From the NCBI RefSeq assembly GCF_002744245.1, contig NZ_NKHG01000112.1, positions 62,001 to 126,000 on the forward strand: a stretch of 64,000 nucleotides of DNA. The letters are read 5' to 3'. This stretch comes from Bacillus pumilus (GTDB taxonomy: Bacteria > Bacillota > Bacilli > Bacillales > Bacillaceae). This document shows positions 8,889 to 17,931 of this stretch, one piece after another. Made by a program: the position numbers and the translations under genes. The notes under the pieces are model-generated. The model saw nothing but the letters and a program-made list of their open reading frames with translations, ran no database searches and had not been told where the DNA came from. Position 1 is the stretch's first letter. Every line of letters begins with the position of its first letter.

Positions 8889-11652
8889 ACAAATTGTCAT
8901 TCATGCAGAACAAACAGAAGATTTCTCTTTCACCATTTCAGCGCAAGCAGAGGACGGACACCCTGTTCCGCTTAATGAAATGAAGAGGCAGCTTTTCCAA
9001 TGGCATGAATCATCTTTTTACGGAACGTTCTTAGAAGATGTGAGCTTTATTGGCACACCTGCCTTCCTGTTAAGCCCTTGGATGACCGTTGAATTACTAG
9101 GAAAAAATTCATTCAATACCTTTAGTCATGTAACATTAACGGAAGAAACCGAACCCCTTATGAAAACAGCCTCTACCATATACGAATTTATTGAGGATGA
9201 AGATTTCGTTCCCGATTATGAGGCATGGACAGAAGGTGTGCTTCGGTTTAAGGACAAAGAAGGCATATTGGATGGCTATACGGCTGATTGGTTCTCCTTT
9301 GCCGTACAGGATTACATTCAATATGATGATGCCTTGCAGCACAAATGGAACCGAATGACTGCACAATCGCCTGCCCTTTCATCCTTCCAGGGACATTTTT
9401 TAGATGAGCAGGATTTCTTAGAGACGATTGGCTGGATCGATGATGAGACGCCTTTCACTGTCGGCTTGCGCTTAAATGAGCCAGACTACGACGGGGATGA
9501 TTGGAAAATCGAATTGTTTTTGCGCGATAAAAAAAACAGCGACCTTCACTTTTTTGAAGGCATCCGTTCATTAAAAAGATCCTGGCGTCCGTATGAAGAA
9601 AAAATCTCAAGAGAGCTAGAGCGATTCAGTCAAATTGTCCCTTGGCTCTCTTTCACTTCTGGTACTACCCTCATGTCAGAAGAAGAAGCGTGGCTCTTCC
9701 TGTCTGAAGCAAGTGAAACGCTTGTGAATATGGGTATTGAGATTCTGCTCCCATCTTGGTGGCAGATCGTAAAGGAAAGCACGATGATGCTAAAAGCGAG
9801 GATTTCCTCTACACCACGAGGTGAATCGCATGTCGGAATGGACGCCTTAATGGACTTTAATTGGCGCTTTGCCACAAATGGTATCGAGCTGACAGAAGAT
9901 GAGTTCAACGAGCTTGTCCAAAGTAAACGCCGCCTTGTTAACATTCGCGGACAATGGATCAAAATCGATCCGTCCTTCATTCAGCAAATGAAAAAATGGA
10001 TGGAGCGTGCCGAAAACGAAGGGCTTCACATGTCTGATATTTTGTCACGTGAACTGGCAGATCAAGAGACGTCCTCTGAAGCGATTCCAGAGCTTTTGGA
10101 TCGTTCAGCATTTGCTCATATACAATTTGAACTTTCATCTCAATTAAGAGGACTTGTCCATCAGTTAAATGATACACATGAGCTGCCTTCCTACGAAATG
10201 AGTGAGTCCTTTAAAGGCACACTGCGTCCGTATCAGCAGCACGGTGTCAACTGGCTTCTGTTTTTAAGATCTCATGGATTCGGGGCCTGTTTAGCAGATG
10301 ATATGGGACTTGGGAAAACGATTCAAATGATCGCTTATTTCACCTATTTGAAGGAGCAGCAGCAAAACGCCACTCCGTCTCTCATCATTGCGCCGACTTC
10401 TGTTTTAGGAAACTGGCAAAGAGAGCTTGAAACATTTGCACCACATTTGCGCGTCGCACTCCATTACGGGCCATCACGTCCAAAAGGTGAGAACTTTACA
10501 AAAGCGTACGAGTCAACAGATATTGTCCTGACTTCGTACGGACTCTCACATTCTGACCGTGATGAATTAACGTCAGCAAAGTGGAATACCATTTGTTTAG
10601 ACGAAGCACAGAACATTAAGAATGCCCATACAAAACAATCGAGAGCGATCAGGCAATTAAAAGGACAGCATCACATTGCCCTCAGCGGTACACCGATGGA
10701 GAATCGCTTAACAGAGCTTTGGTCCATTTTCGATTTCGTCAACAAAGGGTATCTCGGCAGCCTGAACAACTTTCATAAAAAATTCGTCCTTCCGATTGAA
10801 AAAGATCGTGAAGAAAAAAGAATTGAACAGCTACAACAGCTCATCAAACCATTCTTATTAAGACGAACAAAACAAGATGAAGAGGTCGCCCTGAACCTGC
10901 CTGAGAAACTAGAAGAAAAAGAATTCATCCCGTTATCCGCTGAGCAGGCGTCTTTATATGAACAGCTCGTCAAGGATACATTCGAACATATGGCTTCATT
11001 AACAGGTATGCAGCGTAAAGCGATCATTTTAAGTATGCTCGGCCGACTCAAACAGATTTGCGATCATCCTGCTCTCTATTTAAAGGAAAGCGGGACAGAT
11101 GTGAAATTGCGGAAGCGTTCATTAAAAATGGATAAATTAGCAGAGCTGTTAAAAGCGATACATGAACAAGGAGAAAGCTGTCTCATCTTTACGCAGTATA
11201 TTGAAATGGGCAACATGATCAAGCAGCTAGCGGAGAAGATGTTTGGAGAACCTGTACAATTTTTAAATGGAAGCCTATCCAAACATGAGAGGGACAACAT
11301 GGTGGAACGCTTCCAGAAGAAAGAATTCAATATCTTAATTCTTTCTTTAAAAGCAGGAGGAACAGGACTCAACTTAACCGCCGCTAATCATGTCATTCAC
11401 TACGATAGATGGTGGAACCCTGCCGTAGAAAACCAAGCGACAGACCGCGCTTATCGTATCGGGCAAAAGCGATTTGTTCACGTCCACAAGATGATCACAA
11501 CTGGCACGATCGAGGAAAAAATCGATCAAATGCTTGAAACAAAACAAACATTAAATGATCAAATTATCCAAAGTGAGAGCTGGATTACAGAGCTATCGAC
11601 GAACGAACTAGAAGATTTATTCACATTAAGTGCAGCAGCTCAATCATCTTAA
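8872..11652 (+). CDS. ywqA: SNF2-family DNA-dependent ATPase YwqA
   Basis: A 926-residue SF2/SNF2 protein. The N-terminal ~450 residues form a bacterial SNF2-associated region. The ATPase core carries Walker A DDMGLGKT near residue 475, the DEAQ box (LDEAQNIK), SGTPMENR and the C-terminal motif QATDRAYRIGQ. The start is TTG at 8872 or ATG at 8875; both lie inside the end of ywqB after AAAGGA. It presumably translocates on double-stranded DNA; its physiological role is not established here. Confidence 0.92.
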   Translation: MMTRHKQIVIHAEQTEDFSFTISAQAEDGHPVPLNEMKRQLFQWHESSFYGTFLEDVSFIGTPAFLLSPWMTVELLGKNSFNTFSHVTLTEETEPLMKTASTIYEFIEDEDFVPDYEAWTEGVLRFKDKEGILDGYTADWFSFAVQDYIQYDDALQHKWNRMTAQSPALSSFQGHFLDEQDFLETIGWIDDETPFTVGLRLNEPDYDGDDWKIELFLRDKKNSDLHFFEGIRSLKRSWRPYEEKISRELERFSQIVPWLSFTSGTTLMSEEEAWLFLSEASETLVNMGIEILLPSWWQIVKESTMMLKARISSTPRGESHVGMDALMDFNWRFATNGIELTEDEFNELVQSKRRLVNIRGQWIKIDPSFIQQMKKWMERAENEGLHMSDILSRELADQETSSEAIPELLDRSAFAHIQFELSSQLRGLVHQLNDTHELPSYEMSESFKGTLRPYQQHGVNWLLFLRSHGFGACLADDMGLGKTIQMIAYFTYLKEQQQNATPSLIIAPTSVLGNWQRELETFAPHLRVALHYGPSRPKGENFTKAYESTDIVLTSYGLSHSDRDELTSAKWNTICLDEAQNIKNAHTKQSRAIRQLKGQHHIALSGTPMENRLTELWSIFDFVNKGYLGSLNNFHKKFVLPIEKDREEKRIEQLQQLIKPFLLRRTKQDEEVALNLPEKLEEKEFIPLSAEQASLYEQLVKDTFEHMASLTGMQRKAIILSMLGRLKQICDHPALYLKESGTDVKLRKRSLKMDKLAELLKAIHEQGESCLIFTQYIEMGNMIKQLAEKMFGEPVQFLNGSLSKHERDNMVERFQKKEFNILILSLKAGGTGLNLTAANHVIHYDRWWNPAVENQATDRAYRIGQKRFVHVHKMITTGTIEEKIDQMLETKQTLNDQIIQSESWITELSTNELEDLFTLSAAAQSS

Positions 11653-11661
11653 TCGCAACAA

Positions 11662-11700
11662 AAAGAGGACTTTTCTCAAGCTTGACGAAAAGTCCTCTTT
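11662..11700. terminator. Bidirectional terminator ywqA/ytvA
   Basis: AAAGAGGACTTTTC pairs with GAAAAGTCCTCTTT, flanked by A and T tracts, between convergent genes. Confidence 0.9.
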
Positions 11701-11726
11701 TTTAAATCATTCATGATAGAAGGTTG

Positions 11727-12515
11727 TTAAAATTGCAGTTTTTTCAATGCATCTTTCACGTTCATATAAGTGTTCAAATCACGGAAGTCCTCTCTCATTT
11801 CTCCCATTTTCATCGCAAGATTTGGTTTAATTCCTGTCACAATCAATTCAGTGCCAGTCATTAAAATCAAATCGTTCAGCTTAAAGATCGCATCTGCCAC
11901 AAATGAATCCACCTCTAATAAGCCAGACAAATCCACAATAAAATAATCGTCCTTGGATTGTGAGATATAGGTGGAGACAGTTGAGATGATTTTATCAAAC
12001 CTTGGCGCAGTTAACGTACCAATAATCGGTAACACAGAGATACCATCCTTCACTGGAACAATCGGCACAGAAATATTCAGCACTTCATCAATCGATTGCT
12101 CAAGAAGCTCCTGCTGTTCCTTTTCTTTCGTAACATCCTTTTGCAGGCCAACGAAATAAAGACGTTTCCCTTCATTCTCGTCAATCCAAAGGGGAGCCAC
12201 ACTTAACTCGTTCCAAAACATTTGTCCAGATTTTTTGTAATTTTTCAGCTGAACAGTGACAGCCTCTTTGTTCTCAATAGCTGTCTTCATTTGTTTTAAA
12301 GCGATTTGCTCCGTTTCATCTCCTTGAAGGAACCGACAATTCTTCCCTAATACTTCGGTTTCTTGATAGCCTGTCATATCTAAAAAGCCCTTGTTCACAT
12401 ATATTAAAGGATTATCAGGTAAAGACGGGTCCGTCACCGTCAGGCCTACCTGAGTATAGTCTAAGGCTTCCTTGATTAAATGCAGATTGTCGGACTTATA
12501 TGATTCCAGCGCCAT
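11727..12515 (-). CDS. ytvA: LOV-STAS blue-light receptor (YtvA-like)
   Basis: A 262-residue sensor. Residues ~10-125 form a LOV/PAS domain with the flavin-adduct motif GKNCRFLQ, whose Cys forms the light-driven adduct with FMN, and the following YKKSGQMFWNEL. A linker helix and a C-terminal STAS domain (IVDLSGLLEVDSFVADAIFKL) complete it. ATG at 12515 follows AAGGAGAG; an upstream in-frame ATG is not supported. YtvA feeds light into the SigB stressosome. In B. subtilis ytvA lies elsewhere in the genome, so this position is non-syntenic. Confidence 0.9.
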   Translation of the reverse strand: MALESYKSDNLHLIKEALDYTQVGLTVTDPSLPDNPLIYVNKGFLDMTGYQETEVLGKNCRFLQGDETEQIALKQMKTAIENKEAVTVQLKNYKKSGQMFWNELSVAPLWIDENEGKRLYFVGLQKDVTKEKEQQELLEQSIDEVLNISVPIVPVKDGISVLPIIGTLTAPRFDKIISTVSTYISQSKDDYFIVDLSGLLEVDSFVADAIFKLNDLILMTGTELIVTGIKPNLAMKMGEMREDFRDLNTYMNVKDALKKLQF

Positions 12516-12668
12516 TCGTTTACTCTCCTTAATTTCCTTACAAGCGGGTAATATCATAATTAAATTATATGATGTTCCCACATCAGATGTAAATAGAAGT
12601 AGTTCTGATTTCCTCTTTTGTAGAATGCGCTTCATCCTATGTGATTTATACAAATACATTCGATTCGT

Positions 12669-13538
12669 CTATTTCAAAAGATGTTGAATCATATGTGCAA
12701 CACCATGTTCATCATTTGTTAACGTGACGTGATCAGCTATTTCTTTTATATCCTTTCTCGCATTACCCATCGCAACTCCTACGCCAGCTACTCGAAGCAT
12801 CGACTCGTCATTTAAACTGTCTCCTACAGCTGCTGTCTGGCTTAAAGGAATACCTAGCTTTTCTGACAGCCTTGTTAATGCCTGCCCTTTCGACGCATCC
12901 TTTGCCCCTATCTCAAAGTTATGATCGGCCGAACTGACCAATGTTAAATCTGAATCCTGTCCAAACATATCCCATCCGGCTTTCAGTCTGTCTTGAAAGA
13001 AAGAAAAGCCTAAGATGTTGTAAAACGAAAGCTTCTGATCCTCACGAAACAATTCATCATATGTATCAATATAGGCAAAACCCGACTGGCTGTATTGAAC
13101 TTCTGCGGCTTGCTTTAGAACACTCCTATCAGTTTCTGGATTTGCACTTTTTAAGCGGTCCATTTCGATAGCAAGAAGCTCTCTGCCACGATTCGGTGTG
13201 AAAATGGCCTCATTCGTAAAGACTTCATAGTAATAATCACGTTCCTCCAGCCAGGATAATATCTGTTTGGCCTTTTCTTCTTGCAAAGCAGCTGAATGGT
13301 ACACTTGTCCAGTTGGATCATGAATCACAGCTCCATTGGCACTAATCACCCACGTATTCATACCAAGCTCATCAAAAATAGACTTCACATCAAAATACGC
13401 TCTTCCTGTTGAAACGACAACCTCAATTCCACTCGCTTTTGCTTCCTTTAATGCCTGCTCGTTTTCCTGACTCACTTTGTGTTCACTGTTTAATAAAGTT
13501 CCATCTAAATCCGTTGCGATTAATTGAATGTTTGTCAT
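12669..13538 (-). CDS. ywpJ: HAD-family (Cof-type) phosphatase YwpJ
   Basis: A 289-residue type IIB HAD hydrolase. Motif I DLDGTLLNS at the N-terminus holds the nucleophilic Asp; STGR is motif II; the C-terminal AVGDSLNDESML is motif IV. The cap lies between. It is cytoplasmic and likely acts on a small phosphorylated sugar or cofactor, but the substrate cannot be read from sequence. AAAGGAG precedes the ATG. The position after ywqA matches ywpJ of B. subtilis; the glcR and ssbB genes that follow there are missing here. Confidence 0.85.
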   Translation of the reverse strand: MTNIQLIATDLDGTLLNSEHKVSQENEQALKEAKASGIEVVVSTGRAYFDVKSIFDELGMNTWVISANGAVIHDPTGQVYHSAALQEEKAKQILSWLEERDYYYEVFTNEAIFTPNRGRELLAIEMDRLKSANPETDRSVLKQAAEVQYSQSGFAYIDTYDELFREDQKLSFYNILGFSFFQDRLKAGWDMFGQDSDLTLVSSADHNFEIGAKDASKGQALTRLSEKLGIPLSQTAAVGDSLNDESMLRVAGVGVAMGNARKDIKEIADHVTLTNDEHGVAHMIQHLLK

Positions 13539-13647
13539 CGTTCTCTCCTTTTTTGACTACATTTTCAACTGACATTTCGTTTATCAAATCCATCATCATT
13601 ATGAAACGAGTATCCACTATTTGCAAGGGATGATCGGCTTATCAATG

Positions 13648-13850
13648 AAAAAGGGTACCCGGCCATGAGACATGACCGGATACACATAAGGGGATTCATA
13701 GGGGACACATGACTTAAACAATGAAGCAACGGTTCTATTACGCAGTGTTTACGTGCATCAGGCAAAGTCTATCAGCTTTAGCTAGAGGGGGCTGTCAGAT
13801 ACTAGACCTTTACCTTTTGATTTCAACGCTTGCCTCCTTTCCTTTCAACT
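13648..13850 (-). ncRNA. Candidate ~200-nt small RNA or micro-peptide mRNA
   Basis: This is the only content of the 380-bp gap between ywpJ and ywpG. On the minus strand a SigA-like promoter (TTGTCT, 17 bp, TAGACT at 13857-13885) faces the terminator at 13655-13683, predicting a transcript of about 200 nt. It contains an unusually strong AAAGGAAAGGAGG followed by a 14-codon TTG ORF (13782-13826) and a C-rich stretch GCCCCCTC. Such C-rich segments are targeting sites in Gram-positive sRNAs such as FsrA and RoxS. Identity is unknown; it could also be the 3' part of the ywpG transcript. Confidence 0.45.
13655..13683 (-). terminator. Strong terminator of a candidate small RNA
   Basis: On the minus strand a 13-bp stem (GTATCCGGTCATG with CATGGCCGGGTAC, two G-U pairs) closes a TCT loop and is followed by CCTTTTTC. 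No recognised gene ends here, so it implies a short independent transcript reading leftward. Confidence 0.75.
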
Positions 13851-13856
13851 ACCCCT

Positions 13857-13885
13857 AGTCTACTTAGAAAGAACGCAGGAGACAA
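13857..13885 (-). promoter_or_regulatory. Putative SigA promoter of the candidate small RNA
   Basis: Reading leftward: TTGTCT (13880-13885), 17-bp spacer, TAGACT (13857-13862). Four of six consensus bases match in each hexamer. The start would be near 13850. Confidence 0.4.
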
Positions 13886-13920
13886 AACATGAAATTGATA
13901 AAATTACTCTATTTCCCCCT

Positions 13921-14277
13921 TTAATTTTTGTTTTTTACCGCCTGAGTATAAAACATCATCTTGTTTTGATTCACGAAATACTTATTTTTCATAAATTGAT
14001 AAAAAACATCTGAATGAATCCAATGACTAGCAGGCATATGGATATAATCCGAACCGTCCCATGCAAACCAATAAAAACAAAGCCGCCCATCATGAATCGA
14101 CAATTGCAATTCAAAGCAGTCCATTTGATCCTCGGTGACGTAATGAAAAATCAAAGTCTCATCCTCCTCCATATACACATCACAAAATGAAAGCACGTCT
14201 CCCCATGAATATACGCGCATATTGCTTTTCGCCTTCTTTTCGACAATGTGTATTTTTCGCAGTTGATAGGACTCCAT
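13921..14277 (-). CDS. ywpG: Small protein, probably YwpG
   Basis: A 118-residue cytoplasmic protein with no signal peptide or membrane segment, rich in aromatic residues (RVYSWGDVLSFCDVYM, CFYWFAWDGSDYIHMP). AAAGGAGATG lies seven bases before the ATG. It is divergent from ywpF, the same arrangement position as ywpG in B. subtilis; the assignment rests mainly on that position. Function is not known from sequence. Confidence 0.65.
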   Translation of the reverse strand: MESYQLRKIHIVEKKAKSNMRVYSWGDVLSFCDVYMEEDETLIFHYVTEDQMDCFELQLSIHDGRLCFYWFAWDGSDYIHMPASHWIHSDVFYQFMKNKYFVNQNKMMFYTQAVKNKN

Positions 14278-14351
14278 AAAACATCTCCTTTCAATTTCAG
14301 TACAACTAGTTCTGAGTAGGCAGCGGTTTCATTTATACAGATGTTGTATGC

Positions 14352-14357
14352 TATAAT
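14352..14357 (+). promoter_or_regulatory. Extended -10 promoter of ywpF
   Basis: TGCTATAAT (-10 hexamer at 14352-14357) is a perfect extended -10 element 39 bases before the ywpF start. No good -35 is seen, as is common for TGn promoters. Confidence 0.6.
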
Positions 14358-14395
14358 GGTACATACGAATAACGAACGCTTGTGAGGTGATAAAT

Positions 14396-14806
14396 ATGAA
14401 AACCTTTAGGCTGATTGATTTAAAAATTGAACTTGATCCAAAGCAAGATAAAATGTCCAGCATTCCCCTTCGTGACGGTTTAATCATTAATAAAGAAGAC
14501 GGTGAAAATCACTGGATGATCGAGGCACTCCTTCCAAAGAAACATAGACAGGTGTTTGAGGTGCTCTTTCAGCAGCATACAGAAGTGAAGATTCTCGTGA
14601 CAATCACAAAAGGAAACAATCGGCCTGTTCATCTATCTGTCCAAGTCAAAAACATCGTTGCCTTAGAAGAAAACATATCTGTGTTACTCGATGGTAAAAT
14701 GATCACAAATCGTTACAGAACAGAAACCGAAGAAGTATTAAAAGACCTCGTCAAAGAAGGGCTTTCAGGAGAAAAACTGCTGGATGCTTTTAAACAAAAC
14801 ACATAA
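14396..14806 (+). CDS. ywpF: YwpF-family protein
   Basis: A 136-residue protein beginning MKTFRLIDLKIELDP, which fits the YwpF family in length and start. ATG 14396 follows AGGTGATAAAT; the track-level GTG three codons upstream lies in the ribosome site. Predicted soluble, mixed alpha/beta. The family has no established biochemical function. Confidence 0.85.
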   Translation: MKTFRLIDLKIELDPKQDKMSSIPLRDGLIINKEDGENHWMIEALLPKKHRQVFEVLFQQHTEVKILVTITKGNNRPVHLSVQVKNIVALEENISVLLDGKMITNRYRTETEEVLKDLVKEGLSGEKLLDAFKQNT

Positions 14807-14831
14807 AAAAGAGCGGGGATAGCCGCTCTTT
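14807..14831. terminator. Bidirectional terminator ywpF/mscL
   Basis: AAAAGAGCGG pairs with CCGCTCTTTT around GGATAG, between two convergent genes. Confidence 0.88.
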
Positions 14832-14833
14832 TT

Positions 14834-15229
14834 CTATTGCACATCTTTTGATTGGCTTTGATTTTTCAATAGATCTCTAATTTCAGTTAATAAAACTTCT
14901 GTTTGATCTGGTGTTTCTACAACCTCTTCTTCCTCTACCTTTTTCCGTTTCAGTTTATTCAAATAACGAATAAAGATAAAAATGGAAAATGAGATAATCA
15001 AGAAATCAACGACTGTTTGAATGAAATTCCCATACAAAATTTGAGCAGATCCAATTTTAATGGATAACCCGCTAAAATCATGCCCGCCAATGATAATACC
15101 GACAAGCGGCATGATGAAATCATTCACAAGAGAAGTGACAATTTTGCCAAATGCTCCCCCAATGATGACACCTACAGCCAAGTCGATCACATTCCCCTTG
15201 ACTGCAAACTCTCTAAACTCTTTCAGCAT
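14834..15229 (-). CDS. mscL: Large-conductance mechanosensitive channel MscL
   Basis: A 131-residue inner-membrane channel that opens under hypo-osmotic shock to release solutes. The N-terminus [20 protein letters not shown] and pore helix [16 protein letters not shown] are diagnostic; a second membrane segment lies near residues 70-90, then a charged cytoplasmic helix. A ribosome site GGTGATAAAGG precedes the ATG. Confidence 0.97.
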   Translation of the reverse strand: MLKEFREFAVKGNVIDLAVGVIIGGAFGKIVTSLVNDFIMPLVGIIIGGHDFSGLSIKIGSAQILYGNFIQTVVDFLIISFSIFIFIRYLNKLKRKKVEEEEVVETPDQTEVLLTEIRDLLKNQSQSKDVQ

Positions 15230-15325
15230 CCTTTATCACCTTCATCTTTTTTTGTCTAATATGACGTTTTTTTGTCAAAAAAGCAAGTCCTTATCCGTTT
15301 AGACTGAACTTTTCCATATAAAAAA

Positions 15326-15346
15326 CGGTTCATGCAAGATGAACCG
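15326..15346 (-). terminator. fabZ terminator
   Basis: CGGTTCAT pairs with ATGAACCG around CTTG and is followed on the minus strand by a T-run. Confidence 0.85.
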
Positions 15347-15355
15347 CTGGATCAA

Positions 15356-15790
15356 TCACGATACTTTAGGACCGATAGAAAATGTAAGTTCTGCTTCACA
15401 TGCAACCTCGCCATCCACTGTTGCTACCGCTTTTCCTTTTGCAACTGGACCACGAAGACGCGTCACTTCAACCTCTAAACGAAGCTGATCGCCAGGCTTG
15501 ACCTGTCTTTTGAATCGGCAGCCGTCAATCCCTGCAAATAGACCAATTTTCCCTTTGTTTTCTTCTTTCCCTAACATAATCACCCCAAAAACCTGTGCCA
15601 GTGCTTCTACGATAAGCACACCCGGCATGACTGGGTATCCTGGGAAATGGCCGTTAAAAAATTCTTCATTCACTGTGACATTTTTAATCCCAACCGCTCT
15701 TTTCTCACCATCAACCTCTAAAATACGGTCAACCAATAAGAATGGATAACGATGGGGGATAATTTCTTGAATTTGCTGAGCATCAAGCAT
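15356..15790 (-). CDS. fabZ: 3-hydroxyacyl-ACP dehydratase FabZ
   Basis: A 144-residue hot-dog-fold enzyme that dehydrates 3-hydroxyacyl-ACP in fatty acid elongation. The N-terminal [16 protein letters not shown] carries the family signature, and the catalytic His is in [15 protein letters not shown], with Glu in [15 protein letters not shown] precedes the ATG. It forms a single gene with its own terminator. Confidence 0.97.
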   Translation of the reverse strand: MLDAQQIQEIIPHRYPFLLVDRILEVDGEKRAVGIKNVTVNEEFFNGHFPGYPVMPGVLIVEALAQVFGVIMLGKEENKGKIGLFAGIDGCRFKRQVKPGDQLRLEVEVTRLRGPVAKGKAVATVDGEVACEAELTFSIGPKVS

Positions 15791-16009
15791 ATCTTGATCT
15801 CTCCTTCTTTTCTATATCGCTGATCTTCATTTGATTCCTATAGAAGTATATTATGAATGCGGCCATTTTTCAATGTCCAGTCAACAATTATGGTAAAAAG
15901 TAACATCTATCATTACCTATTGTCATGAAATATAATCCACACTACACTCATTGTTTTTTCACAAATATGGTAATATATATTACATCATTGATTGAATAAG
16001 AGGGTAAAA

Positions 16010-17065
16010 ATGAATTTTATGAGTGATAAATCCATTAAAAAACTGCTCCATTCTTGGTATACAATGCTGAAGCATCGACATTTTTCGAAGGCTGAAGATA
16101 TCAAAACAACATTAACAAAACATAAACGAAGATTAGCAAAGAAACAGGAGCTTTACTTACATTATCAGCTCATGTTATTTCGCCATCAGCTCTGGATGAA
16201 TCAGACAGAGGAGTTAGCAAAGCTTAAACATGAACTGATGCTTCATAAAGATCAAATGAACGAAGAACTGCAATATTACTTTTACTTCTTTCTCGGACTA
16301 TACGAATCTTTAAACAGCGATCAAAATGATGCCATTCATTATATTGAAATGGCAGAAGAAAGACTGCCATTACTAAACGATGAGCTGGAGGAAGCAGAGT
16401 TCCATTTTCGTACAAGTGGAATTTATTATAACAACCGCTACTCATTGTTATCGATTCGTCATGTTCAAAAAGCCATAGATATCTTTGCAAAGCACGGGGA
16501 TGTCCATAGCATTTATCGCTGTAAAATTGTGCTTGCACTTAACTTTAGCGATCAAAAAAAATATGAGGAAGCAGAAGCTATTTTTTTTGATATTATCGAA
16601 TACGTAAAAATGATTGATGACCAAGAACTGCTCGGTATCGTTTATTATGACGCTGGTTTTATTCAATCGAGACAAAACCGTCATAAAGAAGCACTTGAAT
16701 ACTTTAAAAAATCGCTTCGTCTCCCAGCATACCGGAAGTCCACTCATTCCTATGTATCGTGTCTTTACGAAACGGTGCGTTCCTGTTTCAAAGAAAATTT
16801 AACGGAGGAAGGAATGAAGTATATACAAAAGGGGCTGAAAGAAGCGGTTGCCTCTCAGTTTGATATATTAAGAATGAAGTTTCAAATCTTATTCCTTCTG
16901 TATAGTCAAACGCCCAAGGCAGATGAGCAAATTGCCACGCTCGTCACATGTCTCGAACAAAAAGAAGCCTGGATTGATCTGGAGGATCTGCTTGCAGATG
17001 TCTCAGATTATTATAAAAAAAAGGGCGACTTTGAGCGAGCCGCCTTTTTCATCATGAGAGGCTGA
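16010..17065 (+). CDS. rapD: Rap-family aspartate phosphatase/regulator
   Basis: A 351-residue helical protein with an N-terminal three-helix region and a C-terminal TPR array (repeats such as KYEEAEAIFFDIIEYV and NRHKEALEYFKKSLRLP), the architecture of Rap proteins. These dephosphorylate Spo0F~P or block ComA binding and are inhibited by Phr pentapeptides. The ATG at 16010 follows AGAGGG. No phr gene follows: the next gene is convergent 17 bases away. The place between fabZ and flhP matches rapD of B. subtilis, which also lacks a Phr; the symbol is by synteny. Confidence 0.75.
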   Translation: MNFMSDKSIKKLLHSWYTMLKHRHFSKAEDIKTTLTKHKRRLAKKQELYLHYQLMLFRHQLWMNQTEELAKLKHELMLHKDQMNEELQYYFYFFLGLYESLNSDQNDAIHYIEMAEERLPLLNDELEEAEFHFRTSGIYYNNRYSLLSIRHVQKAIDIFAKHGDVHSIYRCKIVLALNFSDQKKYEEAEAIFFDIIEYVKMIDDQELLGIVYYDAGFIQSRQNRHKEALEYFKKSLRLPAYRKSTHSYVSCLYETVRSCFKENLTEEGMKYIQKGLKEAVASQFDILRMKFQILFLLYSQTPKADEQIATLVTCLEQKEAWIDLEDLLADVSDYYKKKGDFERAAFFIMRG

Positions 17066-17082
17066 CAAACGCCGCCTGCTCA

Positions 17083-17901
17083 TTATCTAATGGTATTAAT
17101 CAATCCTAGCATCTGATCGCCCATCGTAATGGTTCTTGAGTTCAACTGATATGAGCGCTGTGTTGTCATGAGATCTGTTAATTCTTTAGACATGTCCACA
17201 TTCGAGGTTTCAAGTGCACCTTGCTGAAGCTGAATGGCTTGGCTATTCGCCCCATTCAGTGCCGTTAATGCGCCTTGATAGGTACCGTCTACTGAGAATA
17301 AATTATCTCCTTCAGAGATAAGGGCTGAAGAATTATTGACTTGTACAACGCCTAGATTTACCTGCTGATTCGGTTGATTATCTCTAGAAATAGCCGTGAG
17401 TCGCCCATTTTTATCAATTGAAATATCACGGAAATTAGCATTTAAGACAATCCCATTTCCGTTTTCATCAAGAATCGGGTAGCCTTCACTTGTGACAAGC
17501 TGGACCTGATTACGGTTATTGCCTGGCTGTAAATACAGCGAACCAGCTCTGGTATAACGGACATTCCCACCAGCATTGACCTGTAAATACTGCGATGGTG
17601 CCCCAAACGCAACATCAAGATCACGTCCTGTTTCTTTGATAGACCCTTGCAATGAGTTAATGGATGCATTAACCATTGTACCTGTTCCAAGCCTTAATCC
17701 ATCAGGTGTCAGACGACTGTTTGCCACCTGCTCATTTTTTTCATCTACCTGATTAAACTGCTGTCTAACCAGCTCTGAGAAACGGGTGTTTTTCGCGCGA
17801 TACCCTGTTGTTTCACTGTTGGCAATGTTGCTACTGATGATATCAAGCTGCTTTTGCACCTCATTCATCGACACAGCTGCATTGATCATCGTTCTGAGCA
17901 T
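17083..17901 (-). CDS. flhP: Flagellar rod/hook-basal body protein FlhP
   Basis: A 272-residue FlgE/FlgG-family protein. The N-terminal flg_bb_rod motif reads MNEVQKQLDIISSNIANSETTGYRAKNT region, and the C-terminal flg_bbr_C segment reads LETSNVDMSKELTDLMTTQRSYQLNSRT. Such proteins build the distal rod outside the membrane. It follows flhO by 30 bases in one operon downstream of mbl. Confidence 0.92.
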   Translation of the reverse strand: MLRTMINAAVSMNEVQKQLDIISSNIANSETTGYRAKNTRFSELVRQQFNQVDEKNEQVANSRLTPDGLRLGTGTMVNASINSLQGSIKETGRDLDVAFGAPSQYLQVNAGGNVRYTRAGSLYLQPGNNRNQVQLVTSEGYPILDENGNGIVLNANFRDISIDKNGRLTAISRDNQPNQQVNLGVVQVNNSSALISEGDNLFSVDGTYQGALTALNGANSQAIQLQQGALETSNVDMSKELTDLMTTQRSYQLNSRTITMGDQMLGLINTIR

Positions 17902-17931
17902 AAGAATCCTCCTTTCCCCTTCATTTTTTTA

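Noticed and set aside
13565-13765. 66-codon minus-strand ORF between ywpJ and ywpG
   Set aside because: It spans the strong terminator at 13655-13683, lacks a ribosome site and has no recognisable motif.
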